The notes under the pieces are model-generated. The model was not told the origin of the DNA. It ran no database searches and was given only the letters and a program-made list of their open reading frames with translations. Position numbers and translations under genes: made by a program. Positions 31,060-39,159 of a stretch of 64,000 nt of DNA are shown piece by piece; positions within the stretch are counted from its first letter, which is position 1; each line of letters begins with the position of its first letter. Origin of the DNA: Leucobacter sp. OLIS6. GTDB taxonomy: Bacteria; Actinomycetota; Actinomycetes; Actinomycetales; Microbacteriaceae. The DNA lies in NCBI RefSeq assembly GCF_002752355.1, contig NZ_MRAV01000016.1:44891-108890 (forward strand), read 5' to 3'.

Positions 31060-31081
31060 AATGGTCGGAGTTCCGACCATT
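31060..31081. promoter_or_regulatory. perfect 10-2-10 palindrome, probable FadR-type operator
   Basis: The arms AATGGTCGGA and TCCGACCATT are perfect reverse complements around GT. TGGT/ACCA half-sites are typical of FadR-subfamily GntR operators, and a FadR-type gene ends the cluster (35592). The site lies 77 bp before the glutamine-synthetase-like gene. Confidence 0.7.
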
Positions 31082-31158
31082 CGGGATCGCGGCCCCCGAG
31101 TCGCGGCCGTAGGATGGCACCGCACCCCCGACTCTCGACGATGAGCAGAAGGAGAACC

Positions 31159-32529
31159 ATGATCCCCGCGAGCGGAAACCTGACACCCGACGAGCTGCGC
31201 GGAGCCGTGAGCTCCGGCGAGATCGACACCGTCATCATCGGATTCACCGACATGCAGGGCCGCCTCGTCGGCAAGCGGGTCTCGGCCCGGTTGTTCGTCG
31301 AGGACACGCTCGAGCACGGTGCCGAGTGCTGCAACTACCTCCTCGCGGTCGATGTCGAGCTCAACACCGTGGACGGCTACGCGCTGACGAGCTGGGAGCA
31401 CGGCTACGGCGACATGGCGATGATCCCCGACCTCTCGACGCTGCGCCGGATGCCCTGGCTGCCCGGCACCGCGATGGTCACCGCCGACCTGACGACCGCG
31501 AACGACCACACCCCCATCGAGGTCGCGCCGCGGCAGATCCTGCGCCGTCAGGTCGAGCGGCTCGCCGCGCACGGTTTCGAACCGTTCGTCGGCACCGAGC
31601 TCGAGTTCATCGTCTTCGACACCGACTACCGCACCGCCTGGCGCCAGCGCTACAACGACCTCACTCCGGCGAGCGACTACAACACCGACTACGCCCTCCA
31701 GGGCTCGACCCGCCTCGAACCGCTGCTGCGCGACATCCGCACCTCCATGGACGGCGCGGGCATGTACTGCGAGGGCGTGAAGGGCGAGTGCAACCTCGGT
31801 CAGCAGGAGATCGCGTTCCGCTACACCCACGCGCTCCCCACCTGCGACAACCACTCGATCTACAAGAGCGGCGCGAAGGAGATCGCCGAGGCGCACGGCA
31901 AGAGCATCACCTTCATGGCGAAGTTCAACGAACGCGAGGGCAACAGCTGCCACGTGCACACGAGCCTCCGCTCGGAGTCCGGCGAACCGCTGTTCGTCGA
32001 CGAGTCCGCCGCCGACGGCATGTCGAAGCTGTTCCGCCACTACCTCGCGGGCCAGCTCGCCGCCCTGCGGGAGTTCACCCTGCTCTACGCCCCCAACATC
32101 AACTCCTACAAGCGCTTCGCCGAGGGCAGCTTCGCTCCCACCGCCGTCGCCTGGGGTCACGACAACCGGACCTGCGCGCTGCGCGTCGTCGGTCGCGGCA
32201 TGGGCATGCGCGTCGAGAACCGTGTACCGGGCGGCGACGTGAACCAGTACCTCGCGGTCGCCGGCATGCTCGCCTCCGGTCTCGAGGGGATCGAGCAGGA
32301 GCTCGAGCTCGGCGACCCGCTCGCCGGCAACGCCTACGCGAGCGACATCGAGCGCGTACCGAGCACCCTCGCCGAAGCGGCCGACCTCTTCGAGGGATCC
32401 GCGCTGGCCCGGCGCGTGTTCGGCGACGAGGTCGTCGAACACTACGTGCACGCGGCGCGCGTCGAGGTCGCGGCGTTCAACGCGGCGGTCACGGACTGGG
32501 AGCGGGTGCGCGGCTTTGAGCGTCTCTGA
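31159..32529 (+). CDS. glutamine synthetase family protein, probable gamma-glutamyl-amine ligase
   Basis: A 456-residue GS-fold ligase. The ATG at 31159 follows AAGGAGAACC. Active-site blocks include GTELEFIVFD, EGVKGECNLGQQEIAF (metal-ligand Glu), GNSCHVHTSL, the ATP-binding NSYKRFAEGSFAPTAVAWG, NRTCALRVV and VENRVPGGDVNQYL. It lacks the length and the adenylylation region of housekeeping GlnA. With the PuuD-like amidotransferase and the aldehyde dehydrogenase downstream, it most likely gamma-glutamylates a polyamine or ethanolamine, as Streptomyces GlnA3 and GlnA4 do, rather than ammonia. The exact amine is not determined. Confidence 0.87.
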   Translation: MIPASGNLTPDELRGAVSSGEIDTVIIGFTDMQGRLVGKRVSARLFVEDTLEHGAECCNYLLAVDVELNTVDGYALTSWEHGYGDMAMIPDLSTLRRMPWLPGTAMVTADLTTANDHTPIEVAPRQILRRQVERLAAHGFEPFVGTELEFIVFDTDYRTAWRQRYNDLTPASDYNTDYALQGSTRLEPLLRDIRTSMDGAGMYCEGVKGECNLGQQEIAFRYTHALPTCDNHSIYKSGAKEIAEAHGKSITFMAKFNEREGNSCHVHTSLRSESGEPLFVDESAADGMSKLFRHYLAGQLAALREFTLLYAPNINSYKRFAEGSFAPTAVAWGHDNRTCALRVVGRGMGMRVENRVPGGDVNQYLAVAGMLASGLEGIEQELELGDPLAGNAYASDIERVPSTLAEAADLFEGSALARRVFGDEVVEHYVHAARVEVAAFNAAVTDWERVRGFERL

Positions 32530-33319
32530 GTCCCGGGCTTCGAGCGCGCCCGGCGCCGCACGCCCCCTGATCGGCATCACCAGCTACCTGGAGCAGGCGC
32601 AGACGGGCGTCTGGGACGTCCGCGCATCGTTCCTGCCGAAGGTCTACCTCGACGCGGTCACCGACGTCGGCGGGATCGCCATCGTGCTCCCCCCGCAGCC
32701 GGCGGATCCGGACATCGCCCGCAGCATCGTCGCGTCGCTCGACGGCCTGATCCTCTCGGGCGGCGCCGACGTCGATCCCGCCCGCTACGCGCAGGAGCCG
32801 CACGCGCGCACCGGCGCGCCCCGCACCGACCGCGACGGCTTCGAGGCGGCCCTGCTCGACGCCGCCATCGAGGCCGAGCTCCCGTTCCTCGGCATCTGCC
32901 GCGGCGCGCAGGTGCTCAACGTCGAGCGCGGCGGCACTCTGATCCAGCACCTCCCCGACGCGGTCGGCGACGACCGCTACCAGCTCGGCGACGGCGTCTT
33001 CAACCCGATCGAGGTCGAGGTCGACGAGGGATCCCGCCTCGCGGGCCTGCTCGGCGAGGATCTGCGCGCACGCGCTCACCTGTACCACCACCAGGCGATC
33101 GACGAGGTCGGCGACGGCCTCACCGTCACCAGTCGCACCGCGGACGGCGTCATCGAGTCGATCGAGCTCGACTCCGTGCCGTTCGGCGTCGCCGTCCAGT
33201 GGCACCCGGAGGAGAACCCCGAGGACCGCCGGATCTTCGAGGGCCTCGTCCGCGCCGCACGGGAGCACCGCGCGTCCCATGCACCGTCCACCGCAGCCCC
33301 CGCGAAGGAGCAGCCATGA
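32516..33319 (+). CDS. class I glutamine-amidotransferase-like gamma-glutamyl hydrolase (PuuD-like)
   Basis: A 267-residue class I glutamine amidotransferase-fold hydrolase of the peptidase C26 type. The catalytic triad is Cys in LGICRGAQVLN plus the His/Glu pair of QWHPEE. SGGADVDP and YHHQAI are further family blocks. In Puu-type pathways it removes glutamate from gamma-glutamyl-GABA or an analogue. The TTG start at 32516 lies within the end of the ligase gene (14-bp overlap), indicating translational coupling. The stop overlaps the next gene by 4 bp. Confidence 0.87.
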   Translation: MSVSESRASSAPGAARPLIGITSYLEQAQTGVWDVRASFLPKVYLDAVTDVGGIAIVLPPQPADPDIARSIVASLDGLILSGGADVDPARYAQEPHARTGAPRTDRDGFEAALLDAAIEAELPFLGICRGAQVLNVERGGTLIQHLPDAVGDDRYQLGDGVFNPIEVEVDEGSRLAGLLGEDLRARAHLYHHQAIDEVGDGLTVTSRTADGVIESIELDSVPFGVAVQWHPEENPEDRRIFEGLVRAAREHRASHAPSTAAPAKEQP

Positions 33320-34671
33320 GCTACACCGTCATCAACCCCGCCACCGGCGAGGCCGTCACCGAGGTCGCCCACCTCGACGTGCCCGAGACCGATGCCGCCG
33401 TCGCCGCGGCGGTGCGTGCGCAGCGCGACTGGGCGAAGGTCGCGCCCGCGGATCGAGCGAAGGCGCTGCGCCGCTTCGCCGACGCCGTCGACGCCGATCT
33501 CGAGCGGCTGGCGCAGCTCGAGACCGCGAACTCGGGCCATCCCATCTCCCAGTCGCGCTGGGAGGCGGGCCACGTCCGCGACGTGCTCGAGTACTACTCG
33601 GCCGCCCCGGAACGCCTCATCGGCAAGCAGATCCCGGTCGCCGGCGGTATGGACGTCACGTTCCACGAGCCGATCGGCGTCGTCGGGGTGATCACGCCGT
33701 GGAACTTCCCCATGACCATCGCCGCGTGGGGCTTCGCGCCGGCGCTGGCGGCCGGCAACGCGGTCGTGCTGAAGCCCGCCGAGTGGACCCCGCTCACCAG
33801 CCTGCGCCTCGGCGAGCTCGCGCTCGAGTCCGGGCTGCCCGAGGGCCTGTTCCAGGTGCTCGCCGGCCGCGGATCCGTCGTCGGCGAGCGGTTCGTCACC
33901 CACCCCGACGTGCGCAAACTCGTCTTCACCGGATCCACCGCGGTCGGCAAGCGGATCATGGCGGGAGCGGCCGAACAGGTGAAGCGGGTCACGCTGGAGC
34001 TCGGCGGCAAGAGCGCCAACATCGTGTTCGAGGACGCCGACCTCGAACGGGCCGCCGCGACCGCGCCCTACTCGGTGTTCGACAACGCCGGCCAGGACTG
34101 CTGCGCCCGCAGCCGCCTGCTCGTGCAGCGCAGCGTGTACGACCGATTCATGGAGCGCTTCGAGACGGCCGTGCAGGGTGTCGCGGTCGGCGACCCGACC
34201 GACGAGGCGACCGAGGTCGGTCCGCTCGTCACCCAGGCCCACAAGGAGAGCGTGGCCGCGTTCCTCGACGAGGACGCCCCCGTCGCGTTCCGGGGATCCT
34301 GCCCCGAGGGTCCGGGATCCTGGTTCGCACCCACCGTCGTCACCCCCGAACGCGGATCGCGCGTCGCGACCGAGGAGATCTTCGGACCCGTCGTCGCCGT
34401 GCTGCCGTTCGACGACGAGGCCGACGCGATCCAGCTGGCCAACGCCACCGAGTTCGGCCTCAGCGGATCCATCTGGACGCAGGACCTCGCCCGCGGCATC
34501 CGCACCGCGCGCGCCGTCGAGGGCGGCAACCTGTCGGTCAACTCCCACTCGTCGGTGCGTTACTCGACCCCGTTCGGCGGATTCAAGCAGTCCGGCCTCG
34601 GCCGCGAGCTCGGACCCGACGCCGCCGAGCACTTCACCGAGACGAAGAACGTATTCTTCGCCACCGAATAG
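33316..34671 (+). CDS. aldehyde dehydrogenase family protein
   Basis: A 451-residue NAD(P)-dependent aldehyde dehydrogenase. The ATG at 33316 follows AAGGAG. The motifs are GVITPWNFPMTIAAWG, the nucleotide-loop GSTAVGKRI, the general-base Glu in VTLELGGKSANIVF, the catalytic Cys in NAGQDCCARSR, and EEIFGPVVAVLPF. It is some 30-45 residues shorter than typical 480-500-residue members, with shortening spread through the sequence and no gap at the motifs. In the pathway it would oxidise the gamma-glutamyl aldehyde made from the amine. Confidence 0.88.
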   Translation: MSYTVINPATGEAVTEVAHLDVPETDAAVAAAVRAQRDWAKVAPADRAKALRRFADAVDADLERLAQLETANSGHPISQSRWEAGHVRDVLEYYSAAPERLIGKQIPVAGGMDVTFHEPIGVVGVITPWNFPMTIAAWGFAPALAAGNAVVLKPAEWTPLTSLRLGELALESGLPEGLFQVLAGRGSVVGERFVTHPDVRKLVFTGSTAVGKRIMAGAAEQVKRVTLELGGKSANIVFEDADLERAAATAPYSVFDNAGQDCCARSRLLVQRSVYDRFMERFETAVQGVAVGDPTDEATEVGPLVTQAHKESVAAFLDEDAPVAFRGSCPEGPGSWFAPTVVTPERGSRVATEEIFGPVVAVLPFDDEADAIQLANATEFGLSGSIWTQDLARGIRTARAVEGGNLSVNSHSSVRYSTPFGGFKQSGLGRELGPDAAEHFTETKNVFFATE

Positions 34672-34710
34672 CCCGTCTTCTTCACGCACGACACTTCAGA
34701 AGGAAGCACC

Positions 34711-35502
34711 ATGAACGACATCACCCCGATCGACCTGACCCAGCGGCTCGCCGGGAAGGTCGCCGTCATCACCGGAGGCGCGAGCGGCATCGGCCTCGCC
34801 ACCGCCCGCCGCATGCGCGCCGAGGGCGCGACGATCGTGATCGGCGACATGAACCCGGCGGCCGGCGAGGCCGCCGCGGCCGAGGTCGGCGGCCTGTTCG
34901 TCCAGGTCAACGTGACCGACGAGGCCCAGGTCAACAATCTGTTCGACACCGCGGCCCGCGAGTACGGCTCGGTCGACATCGCGTTCAACAACGCCGGCAT
35001 CTCGCCCGACGACGACGACTCGATCGAGATCACCGAGCTCCCCGCGTGGGAGAAGGTGCAGGACGTGAACCTCAAGAGCGTCTACCTGTGCTCCCGCGCC
35101 GCGCTGCGGCACATGACCGCGCAGGGATCCGGCTCGATCATCAACACCGCGTCGTTCGTCGCCGTGATGGGATCCGCGACCTCGCAGATCTCCTACACCG
35201 CGTCGAAGGGCGGCGTGCTCGCCATGACCCGCGAGCTCGGCGTCCAGTTCGCCCGGCAGGGCATCCGCGTGAACGCGCTCTGCCCCGGACCCGTGAACAC
35301 CCCGCTGCTGCAGGAGCTGTTCGCGAAGGATCCGGAGCGTGCGGCCCGCCGCCTCGTGCACGTCCCCGTCGGTCGCTTCGCCCGCCCCGAGGAGCTCGCG
35401 GCGTCGGTCGCGTTCCTCGCGAGCGACGACGCATCGTTCATCACCGCGTCGACGTTCCTCGTCGACGGCGGGCTGACCAGCGCGTACACGACCCCGCTCT
35501 GA
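34711..35502 (+). CDS. SDR-family NAD(P)-dependent oxidoreductase
   Basis: A 263-residue classical short-chain dehydrogenase. It has the cofactor motif TGGASGIG near residue 20, NNAG, the catalytic Ser/Tyr/Lys set (NTASFVAV, SYTASKGG), and PG after ALC. The ATG at 34711 follows AGAAGGAAG. It may oxidise an alcohol or amine-derived intermediate in the cluster, in place of the amine oxidase that is missing here, but this is inference from context. Confidence 0.87.
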   Translation: MNDITPIDLTQRLAGKVAVITGGASGIGLATARRMRAEGATIVIGDMNPAAGEAAAAEVGGLFVQVNVTDEAQVNNLFDTAAREYGSVDIAFNNAGISPDDDDSIEITELPAWEKVQDVNLKSVYLCSRAALRHMTAQGSGSIINTASFVAVMGSATSQISYTASKGGVLAMTRELGVQFARQGIRVNALCPGPVNTPLLQELFAKDPERAARRLVHVPVGRFARPEELAASVAFLASDDASFITASTFLVDGGLTSAYTTPL

Positions 35503-35510
35503 ATCGCGAC

Positions 35511-35552
35511 CCGAGGACCGGGCGACGGCGCGCGTCGCCGCCCGGTCCTCGG
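35511..35552 (+). terminator. hairpin terminator after the gamma-glutamylation operon
   Basis: The arms CCGAGGACCGGGCG and CGCCCGGTCCTCGG pair perfectly (14 bp) around a GC-rich loop, 9 bp after the SDR stop. A TACACT hexamer just beyond it may be the -10 of the FadR-type gene. Confidence 0.6.
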
Positions 35553-35591
35553 CGTACACTCGCAGTGGACCGCGCGGCAGGAGGAGGATCC

Positions 35592-36320
35592 ATGCATCCC
35601 TCGGCAGACGGCGTCGAGCTCCTGATCCGGGCCGAACGCCCCACCAACGCCTACGAGGAGACGGTGCAGCGTCTGCTGCAGTCGATCCGCCTCGGCATGA
35701 TCGGGCCGGGCGAGCGGTTGCCCGCCGAACGCGATCTCGCGGTGATGCTCAAGGTCAGCCGCGACACCGTGCGCGAGGCGCTCGCGACGCTCGCCGAGGC
35801 CGGCCTCGTGCTCTCGCGCCGCGGCCGCTACGGCGGCACCTTCGTCGTCGACGCGCTGCCCGACGAGTCCGCGCTGCGCCCCGCCCGCGCCGAGCTCGGC
35901 GAAGCGGAGGTGGAGGACACGACCGTGCTGCGGCGGGTGCTCGAGGTCGGGGCCGCGCGCGAGGCCGCAGCCCGTGATCTGAGCGCCGATGAGCGGGCCG
36001 CGCTCGCCCGCGCGCTCGAGGAGTGCCGCGCCTCCGACGATGCGAACCATCGCCGCCTCGACTCGCGCCTGCACCTCCTCATCGCGGAGCTCTCGGGCTC
36101 CCCCAGCCTCGTCCCCCTCGTCGCGGACCTGCGCACCCGCGTGAACGCGCTGCTCGACGAGATCCCGATGCTCCGCCCGAACCTCTCGCACTCCGACGCG
36201 CAGCACGAGGCCGTCGTCTCGGCGATCCTCGCCGGCCGCCCGCAATCCGCCGCCGAGGCCATGCTGGAACACATCGAAGGATCCGCGGCGCTGCTGCGCG
36301 GCTTCCTGTCGACGCGCTGA
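35592..36320 (+). CDS. FadR-subfamily GntR regulator of the amine catabolic cluster
   Basis: A 242-residue regulator. The winged helix contains EETVQRLLQSIRLGMIGPGE, LPAERDLAVMLKVSRDTVRE and LSRRGRYGGTFV. The FCD domain has the conserved metal-ligand region (LDSRLHLLIAELSGS, SHSDAQHEAVVSAIL). The ATG at 35592 follows GGAGGAGG. It ends the amine-degradation cluster and is the best candidate to bind the TGGT/ACCA palindromes at 30978 and 31060. It would act as a repressor released by a pathway intermediate. Confidence 0.87.
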   Translation: MHPSADGVELLIRAERPTNAYEETVQRLLQSIRLGMIGPGERLPAERDLAVMLKVSRDTVREALATLAEAGLVLSRRGRYGGTFVVDALPDESALRPARAELGEAEVEDTTVLRRVLEVGAAREAAARDLSADERAALARALEECRASDDANHRRLDSRLHLLIAELSGSPSLVPLVADLRTRVNALLDEIPMLRPNLSHSDAQHEAVVSAILAGRPQSAAEAMLEHIEGSAALLRGFLSTR

Positions 36321-36589
36321 CGGAGGCTCCGTCCCGCGGCGCGCGGTCGGGCGAGGGCGAGTCGGGGCGATGGATCTGGCGTCACGGGTGCGGATGCGGC
36401 GCCCAGGCGCCGATTCGGCGAGTGGATACCCGACCGACGAAAGAACGCGCGATCGACGGGAGACTCGCCGTCCTCTCGTCGCTGAGGCGTCCCCTGGTGC
36501 CGGCGACGCCAGAACCTGCCGCGTCGCCTCCATGCCGTGTCCGCAGGGTGCCCGCTTCCTCGGGAACACCCACCCCGAAAACTCAGAAA

Positions 36590-36629
36590 GCCCCGGAGCA
36601 CCCGCAGAAATCTGCGGAAGCTCCGGGGC
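36590..36629 (-). terminator. terminator of tRNA-Pro
   Basis: The stem GCCCCGGAGC/GCTCCGGGGC encloses a second stem (CCGCAGA/TCTGCGG). On the minus strand it is followed by TTTCTGAGTTTT. It begins 8 bp after the mature tRNA end. The 270 bp further left, to the FadR stop, shows no gene. Confidence 0.8.
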
Positions 36630-36636
36630 TTCTCAG

Positions 36637-36710
36637 TCGGGATGACAGGATTTGAACCTGCGACCCCGTCGTCCCGAACGACGTGCGCTACCAAGCTGCG
36701 CCACATCCCG
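36637..36710 (-). tRNA. tRNA-Pro (anticodon CGG)
   Basis: A complete cloverleaf: acceptor CGGGATG/CATCCCG, D-arm GCGC/GCGC, anticodon stem CGTCG/CGACG with the loop TTCGGGA (anticodon CGG, reading CCG), and the T-loop TTCAAAT. CCA is not encoded. A strong terminator follows. Confidence 0.95.
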
Positions 36711-36803
36711 ATTGCGCCGAGGCGCAGGGAACAGCTTAGCGTGCTCCGGGGCGCAAACGGAAATCGGGGCGTTCGGGCGTGTGGCGCATGGGAGACTGGA
36801 ACA

Positions 36804-37568
36804 ATGCTTGCCCAACCGCTGCCCGACCTGATCGCGTTCGACCTCGACGACACTCTCGCACCGTCCAAGTCCCCGCTCGAACCCCGCATGCTGGCCGTGT
36901 TCGAGCGCCTGCTGGACCGCACCTCGGTCGCGGTCATTTCGGGGGGCAACTTCGAGCAGTTCGAGAACCAGCTCGTCTCGCAGCTCGGCGACGCCGCGGA
37001 GGACGCCCTCGAGCGTCTGCACCTGCTCCCCACTTGCGGTACGCGCTACGAACGCCGTAGCGCCGGCGCTTGGGAGACCGTCTACCGCGAGGAGCTCACC
37101 CCCGAGCAGCGCGACGCGGCCTTCGTCGCGCTCCGCGAGGAGGCCGAACGCCTCGGCCTCTGGGAGGCGGAGCCCTGGGGCGAGATCCTGGAGGATCGCG
37201 GCTCGCAGGTCACGTTCTCGGCCCTCGGCCAGCGGGCCCCCGTCGCGGCGAAGCACGCGTGGGATCCCGACGGCACGAAGAAGAACACCCTGCGCGCCGC
37301 CGTCGCCGATCGCCTGCCCGACCTCGAGGTGCGCAGCGGTGGATCCACGTCCGTCGACATCACCCGTCGAGGCATCGACAAGGCCTACGGCATGCGCAAG
37401 CTCACCGAGCAGACGGGGATCCCCCTCGACCGCATGCTCTTCGTCGGCGACCGCCTCGACCCGGACGGCAACGACTATCCCGTCAAGGCGATGGGCGTGC
37501 GCTGCCACGCGGTCACCGGCTGGGAGGACACCGCGCACTACCTCGAGCAGTTGCTCGCGGAGCAGTAG
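36804..37568 (+). CDS. HAD-superfamily (IIB, phosphomannomutase-like) phosphatase
   Basis: A 254-residue cytoplasmic HAD hydrolase. Motif I is FDLDDTLA (nucleophile Asp), motif II ISGGNFEQF, a Lys appears around TKKNTLRAAV, and motif IV is FVGDRLDPDGND. The cap resembles eukaryotic-type phosphomannomutase (SGGSTSVDITRRGIDKAYGM), a group often annotated HAD-IIB. ATG 36804 lies 6 nt after GAGACT, a possible leaderless start. A symmetric terminator follows. Confidence 0.85.
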   Translation: MLAQPLPDLIAFDLDDTLAPSKSPLEPRMLAVFERLLDRTSVAVISGGNFEQFENQLVSQLGDAAEDALERLHLLPTCGTRYERRSAGAWETVYREELTPEQRDAAFVALREEAERLGLWEAEPWGEILEDRGSQVTFSALGQRAPVAAKHAWDPDGTKKNTLRAAVADRLPDLEVRSGGSTSVDITRRGIDKAYGMRKLTEQTGIPLDRMLFVGDRLDPDGNDYPVKAMGVRCHAVTGWEDTAHYLEQLLAEQ

Positions 37569-37594
37569 ACAGCAGCCGCGAGTCCGCTGAACGC

Positions 37595-37630
37595 AGAGGG
37601 GGCGGGATCCTGTCGGATCCCGCCCCCTCT
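37595..37630. terminator. bidirectional terminator
   Basis: A perfect 16-bp stem (AGAGGGGGCGGGATCC with its reverse complement) around a TGTC loop, placed between the convergent HAD and mqo genes. Its A/T-rich edges serve both strands. Confidence 0.8.
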
Positions 37631-37642
37631 TGCAATTCCGGG

Positions 37643-39148
37643 CTATTCGGCCGCTGCGGCCTCGACCTGCTTCGGCAGCAGTCCCAGCACGGCGCCCGTC
37701 TCGGCGAGCGTCTGCGCGGCGAGGGCCGCGTCGTGGTTGACGCCCGTACCGTAGGCCGGGATCTGCGCGAGGAACTCGTCTCGCCAGCGGGCCTCGAACT
37801 GCTCGGGGAAGCACTTCTGCAGCACGCCGAGCATGGCGTGGACCGCGGTCGATGCACCGGGCGAAGCGCCGAGCAGCCCGGCGATGGTGCCGTCGGCGCC
37901 CGTGATGACCTCGGTGCCGAACTGCAGCACGCCGCCCTTCTTCGGGTCCTTCTTCATGACCTGGACGCGCTGGCCTGCGGTGATCATCTCCCAGTCGCCG
38001 CGCTTGGCGGAGGGCATGTACTCGCGCAGGGTCGAGAGCTGCTTCTCCCGGCTCGCCATGAGCTCGGTGAGGAGGTACTTCTCGAGCGAGAACTCGCTGA
38101 GGCCGACGCGGATCATGGGCCACAGGTTGTGCAGGCGGATGGAGCCCGGCAGATCCCACCAGGAGCCCTTCTTGAGGAAGTTCGGGCTGAAGCCGGCGTA
38201 CGGCCCGAAGAGCAGGCTCTCTTTTCCGTCGACGATACGGGTGTCGAGGTGCGGGACCGACATGGGCGGTGCGCCGACCGCGGCCTTGCCGTAGACCTTG
38301 GCGCGGTGCTCGCGCACGACCTCGGGGTTGTCGCACTTGAGGAACTTGCCGCTGATGGGGAAGCCGCCGAAACCCTTGATCTCGGGGATCTTGGAGGACT
38401 GCAGCAGCGACAGCGCGCCGCCGCCGGCCCCCACGAAGACGAAGCGCGCGTTGACGGTGCGCTTGCCGTAGCCGGCCCGGTTGCGCACGTACACGTCCCA
38501 GGTGCCGTCGGCGCGACGGCGGAGCTTCTTGACCTCGTGTCCGAGGTTGACGGTGACGCCCTGGCCTTCGAGGTGGCTCATGAGCTGTCGGGTGACCGCG
38601 CCGAAGTCGACGTCGGTGCCGCTGAGCGAGCGCGTGGCCGCGAAGACCTCGTCCTTGCTGCGTCGTTCGACGAGCATCGGGGTCCACTCGGCGATCTGCT
38701 CCGGGTCGTCGCTGAACTCCATGTCGGAGAACAGCGGCTCTTCCTTCAGGAGCTCGTAGCGGCGACGCAGGTAGTCGACGTTCGACTCGCCGCGCACGAA
38801 GGTCATGTGCGGGGTCGCGTTGATGAAGCTGGAGGGCTCGCCGAGCACGCCCTGCTTGACCAGGGAGGACCACCACTGGCGGGACAGCTGGAACTGCTCG
38901 TTGATGTCGATGGCCTTCGCCGCCGAGAGGCTGCCGTCCTTGCCCTCGGGCATGTAGTTGAGCTCGCACAGTGCCGCGTGGCCGGTGCCCGCGTTGTTCC
39001 ATGCGTTGGTGCTCTCGGTCGCCACCTCGGTGCGCGACTCGAACAGCTCGATGCTCCAGTCGGGCTCGACCTGGGAGATCATGGTGCCGAGCGTGGCGCT
39101 CATGATCCCGCCACCGATGAGGACGACGTCTACCGTGTTGTTGCTCAC
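37643..39148 (-). CDS. mqo: malate:quinone oxidoreductase
   Basis: A 501-residue FAD enzyme of the inner membrane face that oxidises malate to oxaloacetate and passes electrons to quinone. The N-terminal FAD motif is VVLIGGGIMSATLG, followed by NAWNNAGTGHAALCELNY, FGGFPISGKFL, LLFGPYAGFSPNFLK and LLGASPGASTAV, all Mqo landmarks. I use the GTG at 39148, which gives MSNNTVDVV; TAGAAT lies 8 nt upstream. It lies 11 bp downstream of radA on the same strand. Confidence 0.96.
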   Translation of the reverse strand: MSNNTVDVVLIGGGIMSATLGTMISQVEPDWSIELFESRTEVATESTNAWNNAGTGHAALCELNYMPEGKDGSLSAAKAIDINEQFQLSRQWWSSLVKQGVLGEPSSFINATPHMTFVRGESNVDYLRRRYELLKEEPLFSDMEFSDDPEQIAEWTPMLVERRSKDEVFAATRSLSGTDVDFGAVTRQLMSHLEGQGVTVNLGHEVKKLRRRADGTWDVYVRNRAGYGKRTVNARFVFVGAGGGALSLLQSSKIPEIKGFGGFPISGKFLKCDNPEVVREHRAKVYGKAAVGAPPMSVPHLDTRIVDGKESLLFGPYAGFSPNFLKKGSWWDLPGSIRLHNLWPMIRVGLSEFSLEKYLLTELMASREKQLSTLREYMPSAKRGDWEMITAGQRVQVMKKDPKKGGVLQFGTEVITGADGTIAGLLGASPGASTAVHAMLGVLQKCFPEQFEARWRDEFLAQIPAYGTGVNHDAALAAQTLAETGAVLGLLPKQVEAAAAE

Positions 39149-39159
39149 GATCCTTGATT

